Part shown: piece after piece, positions 5,656-14,807 of the stretch | How positions within the stretch are numbered: position 1 is the stretch's first letter | Layout: each line of letters starts with the position of its first letter | NCBI GenBank assembly: GCA_002898375.1 | Contig: BEIN01000001.1 | Span: forward strand, 1-64,000 | Reading direction: 5' to 3' | DNA: 64,000 nucleotides | Source of the DNA: a bacterium HR37 | Lineage (GTDB): Bacteria > Desulfobacterota_D > UBA1144 > Nemesobacterales > CSP1-2 | Notes under the pieces: model-generated | What the model was told of the DNA's origin: nothing | Seen by the model: the letters and a program-made list of their open reading frames with translations, nothing else | The model's database searches: none | Program-made: the position numbers and the translations under genes

Positions 5656-7950
5656 ATGAGAGACGAGGAAAAAAACGGAGAAAAAGGGCTTGTTCCTGCC
5701 AGGGTTAAGAGAAGGGTTATAAAGGATTACGTTGATGTTCCCAGAACCTCAGGCCCCAGAGAGGAGGAGATAGACCCTTATACCTATCTACAGGTAATAT
5801 GGAAGCACAGAAAGATAGGTTTCCTTTTCTTTTCCGTTGTTTTGATTACGGCAATTGTTGTCTCTTTTATCACAAAACCGATGTACTATGCTCAGTCAAC
5901 GGTTGAGATTGCCCTTGAGAGACCAAAGGTGGTTGCTTTTGAGGAGGTTGTTGAGGTAAACACCCAGGACCCTGAGTTCTTTAACACCCAAAGAGACCTT
6001 ATTAAAAGCCGTTCAATGGCAGAAGCAGTGCTTTCTAAGTTTAATCTGTGGGAGCATCCAGAGTTCTATACCTTTCAGCCAAATCTAAACCCCATATCTA
6101 TTGCGTTTTCCTACGCGATGCGCTTTGCCAGGGCTGTGGTAAATCCTATAAAACTTGCTCTTACCAGCTCAGAGACCGGTGTTGCAGGGGGAAGTGGGGT
6201 TGATGAGATAGACTGGGAGAGAAAGAGAAAGGATGGGATAATAGATGTTTTTCTCTCAAGGGTTCGGGTGGTTCCATCCCAGGACTCACGTATAATCTAT
6301 ATTGGCTTTGAGGCTTACAGCCCCTCTTTTGCTGCAAAGATGGCAAATGCCATAGCAGATACCTTTGTTGAGTGGAGCCTTGATAGGAGACTTGAGGCTA
6401 CACGTAATGCAAGGGAGTTTTTAGAGAGGCAGATTGAGGAGGTAAAGGCTGATTTGGAGAGATCAGAGCAGGCTCTTCACAGGTTTGAGGTGGAAAACAA
6501 CATAGTTTCCCTGGACAGAAACATGAACCTTGTATACCGTCAGCTTGAAGAGCTAAACTCCTCCCTTGCAAGAACCACCGCTGAGAGAACTGCAAAGGAG
6601 TCCCTTTATAAGTCAATTGAGTCGGGAGACCCATCTACCCTTATAGAGGTTATAGAGGACCCTTTAATCAGGGAGCTTAAAAGTGAGTACAACAGGCTTC
6701 TTGTTGAGTACAGCAATTTAAGTGCCGTGTTTAAACCCGAGTACCCACCTCTTAAGCAGCTTCAGGCCAAGATAAGCGGGATCAGAAACCGTATAAACGA
6801 GGAGACAAAGAAGAAGATACTTGCACTTCGTTCCGACTACCAGCAGACCATTTTAAAGGAAGAGGGGCTTAAGAAGCGGCTTGAGGAACAGGAAAAGCTT
6901 GCTATGGCACTAAATGAGAAATCAATCCAGTACAGGATTCTTGAAAGGGAGGTGGAAAGTAATAAATCCGTCTATGAGTCATTGCTTCAGCGCTTAAAGG
7001 AAACTGACGTTACAGGAGGGATAAAGTCCAATCCGATTCAGGTTCTTGACCATGCTGCTGTTCCACTTACTCCTTTTAAACCCAACATTCCCAGAAACGT
7101 TTTACTTGCCTTTCTGGTTGGGCTTATAGGGGCTGTGGGAATAGCCTTTGTAAGGGAGTTCTTTGATAGGTCCATTAAGACACCTGAGGAGATAACCGAA
7201 AAGATGAACCTTCCTGTTCTTGGTGCGATAGTTAAGTTATCGGGTAGCTCTAAAAAGAGGGTTGGGAGTTCCGCAAGGTTATACGTTGCTGAACCCGGCT
7301 CTCCTTTCTCAGAGGCCATACGTACGATTCGCACCTCCATTGTAATGTCATCTGAAAGTGGAGACTCGCTGTGTTCGGTGCTTGTTACAAGCTGCTGGCC
7401 AACTGAGGGTAAGTCTACCCTTGCCTCAAACCTTGCTCTCTCCCTTGCCTTTGGCCCAAATCGCGTGCTTCTTCTGGAGGCTGATCTCCGTCACCCATCC
7501 CTGGGAAGGGCATTTGGCATTGATAGAAACGAACCTGGACTGAGTAACTTCCTTCTGGCCGATGCTGAAATAGAGGATATAATTCATTTTACGGATACAC
7601 CCCAGCTGTTTTTCATCCCCGCTGGCTCTATTATCTCCTCAAGCCCATCTGAGCTCCTTCAGGCTGAGAAGATGAAGCGGCTTCTTGATTCACTAAAGGA
7701 GGATTTTGACTATGTGATTGTTGATAGCCCTCCAACAATAGGGCTTTCAGATTCACTTGTGCTTTCCAAACTTACGGATGCTACAGTGCTTGTTGTAAGC
7801 TCTGGGATAACCATGCAGCGTGATATAGTTCATGCTGTAAAGCAGCTTTCAAATGTTGGTGCCAGGCTTCTCGGCGTCGTTGTAAACCGCCTGGATTCAA
7901 AACACGAAAACTACTACTACCGCTACAACTACTACAGAAACAGCGCCTAG
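5656..7950 (+). CDS. Polysaccharide chain-length protein / bacterial tyrosine autokinase (Wzc-like)
   Basis: 764 residues from ATG 5656; the TTG at 5647 is too close to AAGGAGAG to be likely. Order: cytoplasmic N-tail with a basic patch, TM1 (about 52-72), Wzz-type periplasmic region with long coiled coil (about 240-460), TM2 (about 478-497), then a BY-kinase domain with Walker A TEGKSTLASN (about 580), Walker A' LLLEADLRHP and Walker B YVIVDSPPTIG. The C-terminus ENYYYRYNYYR carries six tyrosines for autophosphorylation. These proteins set polymer length and gate export through Wza. One oddity: Walker A' has Glu-x-Asp rather than the usual Asp-x-Asp. It forms an operon with the Wza-like gene. 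Confidence 0.95.
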   Translation: MRDEEKNGEKGLVPARVKRRVIKDYVDVPRTSGPREEEIDPYTYLQVIWKHRKIGFLFFSVVLITAIVVSFITKPMYYAQSTVEIALERPKVVAFEEVVEVNTQDPEFFNTQRDLIKSRSMAEAVLSKFNLWEHPEFYTFQPNLNPISIAFSYAMRFARAVVNPIKLALTSSETGVAGGSGVDEIDWERKRKDGIIDVFLSRVRVVPSQDSRIIYIGFEAYSPSFAAKMANAIADTFVEWSLDRRLEATRNAREFLERQIEEVKADLERSEQALHRFEVENNIVSLDRNMNLVYRQLEELNSSLARTTAERTAKESLYKSIESGDPSTLIEVIEDPLIRELKSEYNRLLVEYSNLSAVFKPEYPPLKQLQAKISGIRNRINEETKKKILALRSDYQQTILKEEGLKKRLEEQEKLAMALNEKSIQYRILEREVESNKSVYESLLQRLKETDVTGGIKSNPIQVLDHAAVPLTPFKPNIPRNVLLAFLVGLIGAVGIAFVREFFDRSIKTPEEITEKMNLPVLGAIVKLSGSSKKRVGSSARLYVAEPGSPFSEAIRTIRTSIVMSSESGDSLCSVLVTSCWPTEGKSTLASNLALSLAFGPNRVLLLEADLRHPSLGRAFGIDRNEPGLSNFLLADAEIEDIIHFTDTPQLFFIPAGSIISSSPSELLQAEKMKRLLDSLKEDFDYVIVDSPPTIGLSDSLVLSKLTDATVLVVSSGITMQRDIVHAVKQLSNVGARLLGVVVNRLDSKHENYYYRYNYYRNSA

Positions 7951-7958
7951 GTGGGGTT

Positions 7959-8579
7959 TTACCTCTGGTTAGAGGAGTTTTTCTCAGAACTTTGGGGTTT
8001 TTTGTTCTTTGCATAAACCATTAGCTGGTATCTGTTTTTGATATCCAGCTTTGTAAATATGCTTGTTAGGTGGGCCTTAACGGTCTTTTCACTGATACGA
8101 AGTTTCTTTGCTATATCTTTGTTGTTAAGGCCATGAGTAATAAGCTCAACTATCTGGGTTTCCATGGGTGTAAGCTTTTTTTTCTTCTGAAGGTTCTTTT
8201 TTGGCCCTTCGGTACCCGGTTTTTGCTTTTCCTTTATAAGGGAGAGGAGTTCTTGTGAGCTTGTATCCCTTGATACATAAAGGATATTTTGAAGAGGAGG
8301 CATCCTCTCGGGGTTGTTCTCAAGCATTATTATCCTGGTATTGGGGGTTTTTTTAGCCACCGTCTTTGAGATATCTACAGGGTCTATATTAAAGACTCTG
8401 TTATCGATAAACAGAAGATCAGGTTTTTTCTCCGTAACGCTTTTACTTATGTCTTCCCGGGAAAGAACCTCAGCCACAACACTTATCTCACCCGTTTCTT
8501 CAAGGATCTTCTTAAGCCCTTCTAGGAAGAGCCTTGAGGTGGAGGCCATAACTAAGTTTAGGGTTTTCTTTGAATCCAT
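7959..8579 (-). CDS. NarL/LuxR-type response regulator with degenerate receiver
   Basis: 206 residues. The C-terminal helix-turn-helix is clear (LTPMETQIVELITHGLNNKD, SEKTVKAHLTSIFTKL, about 136-187). The N-terminal part follows a receiver pattern (LVMASTSRLFLEGLKKIL; LLFIDNRVF with a candidate phospho-Asp), but the paired acidic residues that hold Mg2+ are replaced by Ala-Ser. Phosphorylation may therefore not be the signal. No histidine kinase is adjacent. It ends 8 bp from the Wzc-like gene, facing it, so it may regulate the polysaccharide locus; that is inference. ATG at 8579 follows AAGGATAGT with an acceptable spacing. Confidence 0.85.
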   Translation of the reverse strand: MDSKKTLNLVMASTSRLFLEGLKKILEETGEISVVAEVLSREDISKSVTEKKPDLLFIDNRVFNIDPVDISKTVAKKTPNTRIIMLENNPERMPPLQNILYVSRDTSSQELLSLIKEKQKPGTEGPKKNLQKKKKLTPMETQIVELITHGLNNKDIAKKLRISEKTVKAHLTSIFTKLDIKNRYQLMVYAKNKKPQSSEKNSSNQR

Positions 8580-8891
8580 GTACTATCCTTATGTGCATAG
8601 AATCCTTGCAAATATCATACCAGTTAATATAATGGTATAGAGCACTTGGAGAATACTTCTTATTTTAGAAATAAACGTTAAAGAGTTCAATGGCTTATAT
8701 GCATATACACTATAGATTTCAAGATTTATCCTTTTCCCTTATGAGTTAAAATCTTGACATTTTTTGTCCCGCTTAATTGGCGCAATTTGAAATTATACTC
8801 CTTTTTACTTAAGAATTGAATCTAGATGGTATTTTTTATAAGCTTATTTATCCTTTATAATAAGTAAATCCGGTTAACTTAAGGAGGTTAG
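8580..8891. other. Divergent promoter region between the regulator gene and topA
   Basis: 312 nt of AT-rich sequence with no gene I can support (ORFs crossing it are short and on shadow frames). It should hold promoters for the regulator (minus) and topA (plus). A TTGACA occurs at 8754-8759, a TATACT at 8794-8799 and a perfect TATAAT at 8856-8861, but they do not form a clean -35/-10 pair at 16-18 nt. Confidence 0.6.
8856..8861 (+). promoter_or_regulatory. Candidate -10 box for topA
   Basis: Perfect TATAAT about 30 nt before the topA ATG, giving a leader of roughly 24 nt that includes AAGGAGG. The matching -35 region is T-rich and not recognisable, so this is a weak call. Confidence 0.35.
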
Positions 8892-11024
8892 ATGCCTAAA
8901 TCCCTTGTAATAGTTGAATCACCTGCCAAGGCAAGAACGATAAAAAAGTATCTTGGCAAGGACTTTGATGTGGAAGCGTCTGCTGGACACCTTATTGACC
9001 TTCCCGACAACAGACTGGGTGTGGATATAGAGAAGGATTTTAAGCCCCAGTATGTGGTGATAAAGGAGAAGAAGAAGTTTCTTGATCAGCTTGAGAAGGC
9101 GGTAAGGAAGTCGGAGAAGGTCTACCTTGCCTCAGACCCGGACAGGGAAGGTGAGGCGATAGCATGGCACATAGTTGAGAGGCTAAAGATAAGGGACAAG
9201 GCATACAGGGTTCTTATCCATGAGATAACGGAGAAGGCAGTTCTTGAGGCTATAAGAAACCCAACAACCCTTAGTCGTGATAGGTTTGAAGCCCAGCAGG
9301 CAAGGAGGATTCTGGATCGCCTGGTTGGGTATCAGGTAAGCCCTATTCTCTGGAAAAAGGTAAAAAGGGGGCTCAGTGCTGGAAGGGTTCAGAGCGTTGC
9401 CCTAAGGCTTATAGTGGACAGGGAAAGGGAGATAGAGGGGTTTAAGCCAGAGGAATACTGGACAATAGAGGCCGAGTTAAAAAAGCTTCTTGGGGATTCA
9501 ACGCCGTTTGTTGCCACACTTATCAGGTTTAAAGACAAAAAGGTTGATATAAAGAGTGAGGAAGAGGCAAGGGGTGTAGTTGAGGCTTTAAGGGGAGAAA
9601 AATACAGGGTGGCTCTGGTTGAGAGGAAGGAGAGATTAAGAAACGCCCCTCCTCCCTTCATTACAAGTACGCTCCAGCAGGAGGCTTCAAGAAAGCTCAG
9701 GTTTCCCGTAAAGAAAACCATGTCTATTGCCCAGAAGCTCTATGAGGGGGTAGACCTTGGTGATGAGGGACCGGTTGGGCTTATAACCTACATGAGGACG
9801 GATTCCGTTAGGGTTTCTGAGCATGCGGTTGGTGAGGTTAGGGAGTACATAAGGAATACATACGGTCTGGAGTTTTTGCCGGAACAACCAAACACCTTTA
9901 AGGTCAAAAAAACCGCCCAAGATGCACACGAGGCCATACGCCCTACCTCCATTCTAAGAACACCTGAGTCGGTAAAGCCCTTTTTAACGGAGGATGAATA
10001 CGAGCTCTACAGGCTTATCTGGCAGAGGTTTATCTCTTCCCAGATGAATCCTGCGGTCTATGACCAGACAACTGTAGAGATTGAGGCTGGTGAGGGCGTA
10101 TTCCGTGTAACCGGTAGCCTGATTAAGTTTCCAGGGTTTACGCTGGTATACAGGGAAGGAAAGGAGGAGGAAGAGGAGGATAAAGACGAGGAGAAGAGGC
10201 TGCCTGAGCTTGTTGAAGGAGAGGAGTTGATGTTGGTTGGTCTTGAGGGAAAACAGCACTTTACACAACCCCCTCCAAGATACACTGAAAGCTCTCTGGT
10301 AAAGGAACTTGAGGAAAAGGGAGTGGGACGTCCTTCAACGTATGCAACGATTCTCTCTACCATCCAGGAGAGAGAGTACGTTATAAAGGAAAAAAACAGG
10401 TTGAAGCCCACAATTCTTGGCCGTGTTGTAACTGATCTTCTTGTGGAGGGGTTTCCGGAGATAATGGATGTGCAGTTTACAGCTGAGATGGAAGAGAAGC
10501 TCGATAAGGTAGAGGAGGGCAGTATAAACTGGGTTCAGCTTCTTAAGGAGTTCTACAAGGAGTTTAGCAAGCGGCTAAAGAACGCAGAGTCTTCTATGAG
10601 GAGTCTAAAGCGTGAAGGGGTTCCAACAGATGTAAGGTGCGATCAGTGTGGTGCGTATATGATAATAAAATGGGGTAGAAGGGGTGAGTTTCTTTCCTGC
10701 TCCCGTTATCCGGATTGTAAGAATGCAAAGCAGTTTGAGTACTCTGGTAACGGTGAGATAAGGATTAAGGAAAGGAGTGAACCCCAGATCAGACACGATA
10801 TAAGGTGTGACCTCTGTGGGGAGCCAATGGTGGTAAGGTCAGGTAAGTACGGGAAGTTTCTCGGGTGTAGTGGGTATCCTGCATGTAAAAACGTAAAGCG
10901 GTTTCAGGATGTGGAGAAAGGTGGGGATAGTGTGGTTAATCTGGAGGATGGGGGTAAGGGAAAAAAGCAGGGTAAGAGGAAGTCTTTTAAAAAGGTTTCC
11001 TCTTCTAAGGCCATAGAGGCTTAA
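8892..11024 (+). CDS. topA: DNA topoisomerase I
   Basis: 710 residues, normal for bacterial type IA topoisomerase; relaxes negative supercoils through a single-strand nick. The TOPRIM domain starts at residue 4 (LVIVESPAKARTIKKYLG) with acidic DPDREGEAIAWH. The active-site Tyr is near 300 in LITYMRTDSVR. Two C-terminal four-Cys zinc ribbons (about 582-612 and 638-668; CDQCGAYM and CDLCGEPM) are followed by a Lys-rich tail. ATG follows AAGGAGG. recG begins 10 nt downstream, so the two are likely one transcript. No dprA precedes it, unlike in many Firmicutes. Confidence 0.99.
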   Translation: MPKSLVIVESPAKARTIKKYLGKDFDVEASAGHLIDLPDNRLGVDIEKDFKPQYVVIKEKKKFLDQLEKAVRKSEKVYLASDPDREGEAIAWHIVERLKIRDKAYRVLIHEITEKAVLEAIRNPTTLSRDRFEAQQARRILDRLVGYQVSPILWKKVKRGLSAGRVQSVALRLIVDREREIEGFKPEEYWTIEAELKKLLGDSTPFVATLIRFKDKKVDIKSEEEARGVVEALRGEKYRVALVERKERLRNAPPPFITSTLQQEASRKLRFPVKKTMSIAQKLYEGVDLGDEGPVGLITYMRTDSVRVSEHAVGEVREYIRNTYGLEFLPEQPNTFKVKKTAQDAHEAIRPTSILRTPESVKPFLTEDEYELYRLIWQRFISSQMNPAVYDQTTVEIEAGEGVFRVTGSLIKFPGFTLVYREGKEEEEEDKDEEKRLPELVEGEELMLVGLEGKQHFTQPPPRYTESSLVKELEEKGVGRPSTYATILSTIQEREYVIKEKNRLKPTILGRVVTDLLVEGFPEIMDVQFTAEMEEKLDKVEEGSINWVQLLKEFYKEFSKRLKNAESSMRSLKREGVPTDVRCDQCGAYMIIKWGRRGEFLSCSRYPDCKNAKQFEYSGNGEIRIKERSEPQIRHDIRCDLCGEPMVVRSGKYGKFLGCSGYPACKNVKRFQDVEKGGDSVVNLEDGGKGKKQGKRKSFKKVSSSKAIEA

Positions 11025-11034
11025 GTTCTACAAA

Positions 11035-13482
11035 ATGGGTGAGCTCTTAAAGATACTTGAAGCGCTGGAAAAACCACTTAGATTTGCCTCTGGAAACAAT
11101 TTTCTTAACATACACAAGGTAAAGGGTATAGACAGGGTTGTAGAGGACCTCTCATTTAAGGCTCTTTCCCTGGAAGGTCTCTCTTCTGAGAGCGCCTCCA
11201 TTCTGGAAGGGCTCAGACGGTCTTTTGCACACTACAGCAAGCTCTCATTTCATGAGAAGAAGCGGTTGATAAGTGATTCTCTGCAGGCGGTGTCTGTGCT
11301 AAGGGAGAAAAACCTTTTTGTCTCCGGAAAAAGGGAGCAAAAAAACCTCTCCGAGATACCGATTCAGTATGTAAAGGGGGTAGGGCCAAAGATTGCCGCT
11401 ATACTGGCTAAAAAGGGTATAAAGACCGTTGAAGATGCCCTTTACTACCTTCCAAGGAAGTACGAGGACAGAAGAAGTATAAAGAAGATATCCCAGCTTA
11501 GACCCGGTACCAGGGAAACGGTTATGGGTAAGGTGGTGCTTCTTGGAACGGTTAGAACAAGACGCAGGGAGATATTTCAGGTGGTTTTATCTGATGGAAC
11601 AGGAACGCTTGTGCTTGTGTGGTTTCAGTTCAATGAATCGTTTCTTAGAGCCGTTTACAGAAAGGGGGTAACTGTGGTCCTAAGCGGTGAGGTTACACTT
11701 GACCCCTACAGCGGTTCCCTCCAGATTATCCATCCAAAACCTGAAGACGTTGAGATAGTGGATGAGGAAGAGGAGTTTGAAAAGGACTTTTTAAACTTTA
11801 ACCGTATAGTTCCCATATATCCTCTAACTGAGGGAATAGGACAGCGGCGCATAAGAAGGATTATGAAGTCTATTGTGGATACCTACTGTGGTTACGTTGA
11901 GGACCTTATCCCCGAGAGGATAAAGAGGAAAAGAGGAATTATCGCTCTTGGTGATGCCCTCTACAGGGCTCACTTCCCGGCTGAATCTGACCGATTGGTT
12001 GATCTTACGGACAGAAACTCAGTATACGCCTCAATTCCCCACAGAACGCTTTCCTTTTATGAGCTGTTTATGATGCAGCTTGGTCTTGCCTTAAAGAAGA
12101 GAGATGTTTCATCCTTACCAGGAATTGCCTTCCGTCCAACCGGTAAGATTACGGAGAGACTGCTTGCCAGGCTTCCGTTTGCACTTACCCAGGCTCAGAG
12201 GCGGGTTCTCTCAGAGATTGAGGCGGATATGCGCTCAGAGCGTCCGATGAACAGGTTGCTTCAGGGTGATGTTGGTAGTGGAAAAACGGTGGTTGCCCTG
12301 ATTTCAATGCTTAAGGCTGTAGAGAGCGGATATCAGGCCGCTATTATGGCCCCTACCGAGATCCTTGCAGAACAGCATTTTAGAACCATACGCAGGTATA
12401 CGGAGGGCCTTGGGGTAAGGGTCGCAATTCTTAAGAGCGGCTTGGGTAGAAGGGAGAAGGTTGCAATTTACAACGGCATAAGCTCAGGCGAGGTAGATAT
12501 TACCGTTGGTACCCACGCCTTAATTGAGGAGGGGGTGGAGTTTAAAAACCTCGGCTTTGTTGTAATTGATGAGCAGCACAGGTTTGGTGTGATACAGAGG
12601 GCAAAACTAAAAAGCAAGGGCAGGAATCCGGACGTCCTCGTTATGACTGCAACCCCTATCCCGAGAACCCTTGCCATGACGGTATATGGGGATCTGGATG
12701 TTTCCGTACTGGATGAGATGCCTCCCGGGAGAAAGGCGGTAAGGACCGTTGTGTTCTATGAAGAAAAGGGGATGAGGGAGAAGGCTTACAGCATAATACG
12801 TGAGGAGGTAAGAAAGGGAAGACAGGCCTATATCGTTTATCCCCTGATTGAGGAGTCTGTGAATCCGGATTTTAAGGACATAAGGTACGCTACAAAGATG
12901 GCAGAGGAACTAAAAAAGAGTGTGTTTCCTGAGTTCAGAGTTGGTCTTCTACATGGAAGAATGAGGACGGAGGAAAAGGATGAGGTAATGAAGAGGTTTG
13001 TATCCCACGAGCTGGATATTCTGGTTTCAACCACCGTTATAGAGGTGGGGGTGGATGTACCAAACGCTACGGTAATGCTTATAGAGAATGCTGAGAGGTT
13101 TGGACTATCTCAACTTCACCAGCTAAGGGGAAGGATTGGAAGGGGAGAGCACAGCTCCGTATGCATCCTCTTTTCAGGCTTGAAAAGGACAGATATAGCC
13201 CAGAGAAGGCTTTCAATACTGGAGAGAACCCAGGATGGTTTTAAGATAGCTGAGGCAGATCTCAGGCTACGTGGTCCTGGGGACTTTTTGGGAACGAAAC
13301 AGTCTGGTCTTCCGGAGTTTAGATTTGCTGATCTTATGCGTGATACAAGGATCCTCCTTGAGGCCAGGGAGGATGCATTTGAGATTGTAAGAGAAGACCC
13401 TGCGCTTAAGGATCATAAGGCCCTTTTATACGAAGTTATGAAAAGGTGGGGGGATAAACTCGAGCTTGCAGCCGTTTCCTAG
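11035..13482 (+). CDS. recG: ATP-dependent DNA helicase RecG
   Basis: 815 residues, longer than E. coli RecG (693) because of an N-terminal extension of about 110 residues before the wedge domain (IPIQYVKGVGPKIAAIL). Helicase motifs: GDVGSGKTVVAL (about 411), DEQHRFGV (about 511), TATPIPRTLAMTVYGDLD, then STTVIEVGVDVPNATVM and QLRGRIGRG. It branch-migrates and reverses stalled replication forks. The start ATG lies 10 nt after topA with no strong ribosome binding site, which suggests coupling to topA. Similar N-terminal extensions occur in several other phyla. Confidence 0.98.
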   Translation: MGELLKILEALEKPLRFASGNNFLNIHKVKGIDRVVEDLSFKALSLEGLSSESASILEGLRRSFAHYSKLSFHEKKRLISDSLQAVSVLREKNLFVSGKREQKNLSEIPIQYVKGVGPKIAAILAKKGIKTVEDALYYLPRKYEDRRSIKKISQLRPGTRETVMGKVVLLGTVRTRRREIFQVVLSDGTGTLVLVWFQFNESFLRAVYRKGVTVVLSGEVTLDPYSGSLQIIHPKPEDVEIVDEEEEFEKDFLNFNRIVPIYPLTEGIGQRRIRRIMKSIVDTYCGYVEDLIPERIKRKRGIIALGDALYRAHFPAESDRLVDLTDRNSVYASIPHRTLSFYELFMMQLGLALKKRDVSSLPGIAFRPTGKITERLLARLPFALTQAQRRVLSEIEADMRSERPMNRLLQGDVGSGKTVVALISMLKAVESGYQAAIMAPTEILAEQHFRTIRRYTEGLGVRVAILKSGLGRREKVAIYNGISSGEVDITVGTHALIEEGVEFKNLGFVVIDEQHRFGVIQRAKLKSKGRNPDVLVMTATPIPRTLAMTVYGDLDVSVLDEMPPGRKAVRTVVFYEEKGMREKAYSIIREEVRKGRQAYIVYPLIEESVNPDFKDIRYATKMAEELKKSVFPEFRVGLLHGRMRTEEKDEVMKRFVSHELDILVSTTVIEVGVDVPNATVMLIENAERFGLSQLHQLRGRIGRGEHSSVCILFSGLKRTDIAQRRLSILERTQDGFKIAEADLRLRGPGDFLGTKQSGLPEFRFADLMRDTRILLEAREDAFEIVREDPALKDHKALLYEVMKRWGDKLELAAVS

Positions 13483-13496
13483 GGAAGGGGTTTAAG

Positions 13497-13536
13497 TTGA
13501 CATTGTTTACGATATAAGTAAATTTTAGAATATAAT
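13497..13536 (+). promoter_or_regulatory. Candidate promoter for htpX
   Basis: TATAAT at 13531-13536 is preceded by TTTACG at 13506-13511 (19-nt spacer). A perfect TTGACA at 13497-13502 lies too far upstream for this -10. No heat-shock sigma-32 type elements were recognised. The leader then carries GGGGAGGT before the htpX ATG. Confidence 0.35.
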
Positions 13537-13569
13537 AAAGTAATGAGTCTGGGGAGGTAGATAATAGAT

Positions 13570-14427
13570 ATGAGCAGCAGTATAAAGACGGCTCTTTTGC
13601 TGGCAGCACTAACCCTTATATTTGTTTATGCTGGTAAGCTGATAGGTGGAACGGCAGGTATGACATTTGCGTTCTTAATAGCGCTTGTTATTAACTTTGT
13701 ATCCTACTGGTTCTCCGATAGGATTGTGCTTTCAATGTATCGTGCACGAGAGGTTACCCCTGAGGAGGCTCCCACCCTCTATGGTATGGTAAGAAAGGTG
13801 GCCACACAGGCTGGAATTCCAACACCCAGGGTGTATATAGTTCCAACTCCCTCGCCCAATGCGTTTGCTACGGGTAGGGGACCAGAAAACTCCGCGGTTG
13901 CGGTTACCGAAGGGATACTCAGGCTTCTTGAACCACACGAGCTAGAAGGCGTTATAGCCCATGAGATTGCACACATAAAGAACAGAGACATTCTTATAGG
14001 TACGGTAGCGGCAACCATTGCCGGGGCCATAGGGTATCTTGCAAACATGGCTCAGTGGGCTTTTATATTTGGTGGGTTCGGTAGGGGTGATGACGATGAA
14101 GGGGCTGGTAACCTTATAGGTATGCTTATAATGGTAATCCTTGCTCCCATAATTGCCCTTATCATACAGCTTGCCATATCGAGGGCAAGGGAGTATAAGG
14201 CGGATGAAACCGGGGCCAGGTTGATAAGAAACCCTCTTGCCCTTGCAAGTGCCCTTAAGAAACTAAGCTATGGGGCGGAGAAACTGCCCTTAGATGCCAA
14301 TCCTGGAACCGCACACATGTTTATAATGAACCCGCTTAGAGGGGGAATAGCGGGTCTTTTCAGCACACATCCTCCTGTTGAGGAAAGGATTGCACGGCTT
14401 GAGAGGCTTGCCAGGGAGATGGTTTAG
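13570..14427 (+). CDS. htpX: Zinc metalloprotease HtpX homolog
   Basis: 285 residues, M48 family. Two N-terminal membrane segments (about 8-26 and 31-52), zinc-binding HEIAH near residues 131-135 ([13 protein letters not shown]), two more hydrophobic helices (about 140-163 and 178-198), and the third ligand region [15 protein letters not shown] near 205. Acts at the inner membrane in quality control of misfolded membrane proteins. GGGGAGGT lies 12 nt before the ATG. It has its own upstream gap with a candidate promoter, so it may be independent of recG. Its stop is 4 nt from the stop of the convergent DsrE-like gene. Confidence 0.97.
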   Translation: MSSSIKTALLLAALTLIFVYAGKLIGGTAGMTFAFLIALVINFVSYWFSDRIVLSMYRAREVTPEEAPTLYGMVRKVATQAGIPTPRVYIVPTPSPNAFATGRGPENSAVAVTEGILRLLEPHELEGVIAHEIAHIKNRDILIGTVAATIAGAIGYLANMAQWAFIFGGFGRGDDDEGAGNLIGMLIMVILAPIIALIIQLAISRAREYKADETGARLIRNPLALASALKKLSYGAEKLPLDANPGTAHMFIMNPLRGGIAGLFSTHPPVEERIARLERLAREMV

Positions 14428-14431
14428 GTTG

Positions 14432-14785
14432 CTAGAAGCTTATAACCTTATTGGATTCTTTTATGGCCTTTGCAAGGTCAACCATGCTTGCCCACTCTAC
14501 GTTCTCTACCACCATATCCTCACTTATTCCTCTTGTCTGAGCACATTGCGTACATAGCTTAATCTTTGCCCCAATCTGTATAAGCTCTCTGATCTTTGCT
14601 CCTGTGTTCTGACCCGATATCTCTTCAGGAGGGGTTTGCCCCTTAAGGGCACAGAAAACCCCATCGTTTATTAAAAAAACCTCAACCCCCATATCCGCTC
14701 CTATAAGGGCTGCTGAGAGCCTGAATCCGTTCCATGCCCTCATGTTACTTGGTGCTTCGTTTATGATTACTACAGCCCTTTCCAT
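14432..14785 (-). CDS. DsrE/DsrF-like family protein
   Basis: 117 residues, typical of the DsrE/F small sulfur-relay fold. It opens with a beta strand (AVVIINEAP), followed by RLSAALIGADMGVEVFLINDGVF, and carries a Cys pair in KLCTQCAQTRGI where family members hold the reactive Cys. It lies 22 nt after sucB on the same strand, so it is likely the last gene of the sucA-sucB operon. Members of this fold carry persulfide sulfur or act as small redox proteins. A role linked to the dehydrogenase is not known to me and is only suggested by position. Confidence 0.8.
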   Translation of the reverse strand: MERAVVIINEAPSNMRAWNGFRLSAALIGADMGVEVFLINDGVFCALKGQTPPEEISGQNTGAKIRELIQIGAKIKLCTQCAQTRGISEDMVVENVEWASMVDLAKAIKESNKVISF

Positions 14786-14807
14786 ATCTTTCCCTCCCTT
14801 GTTTTTT

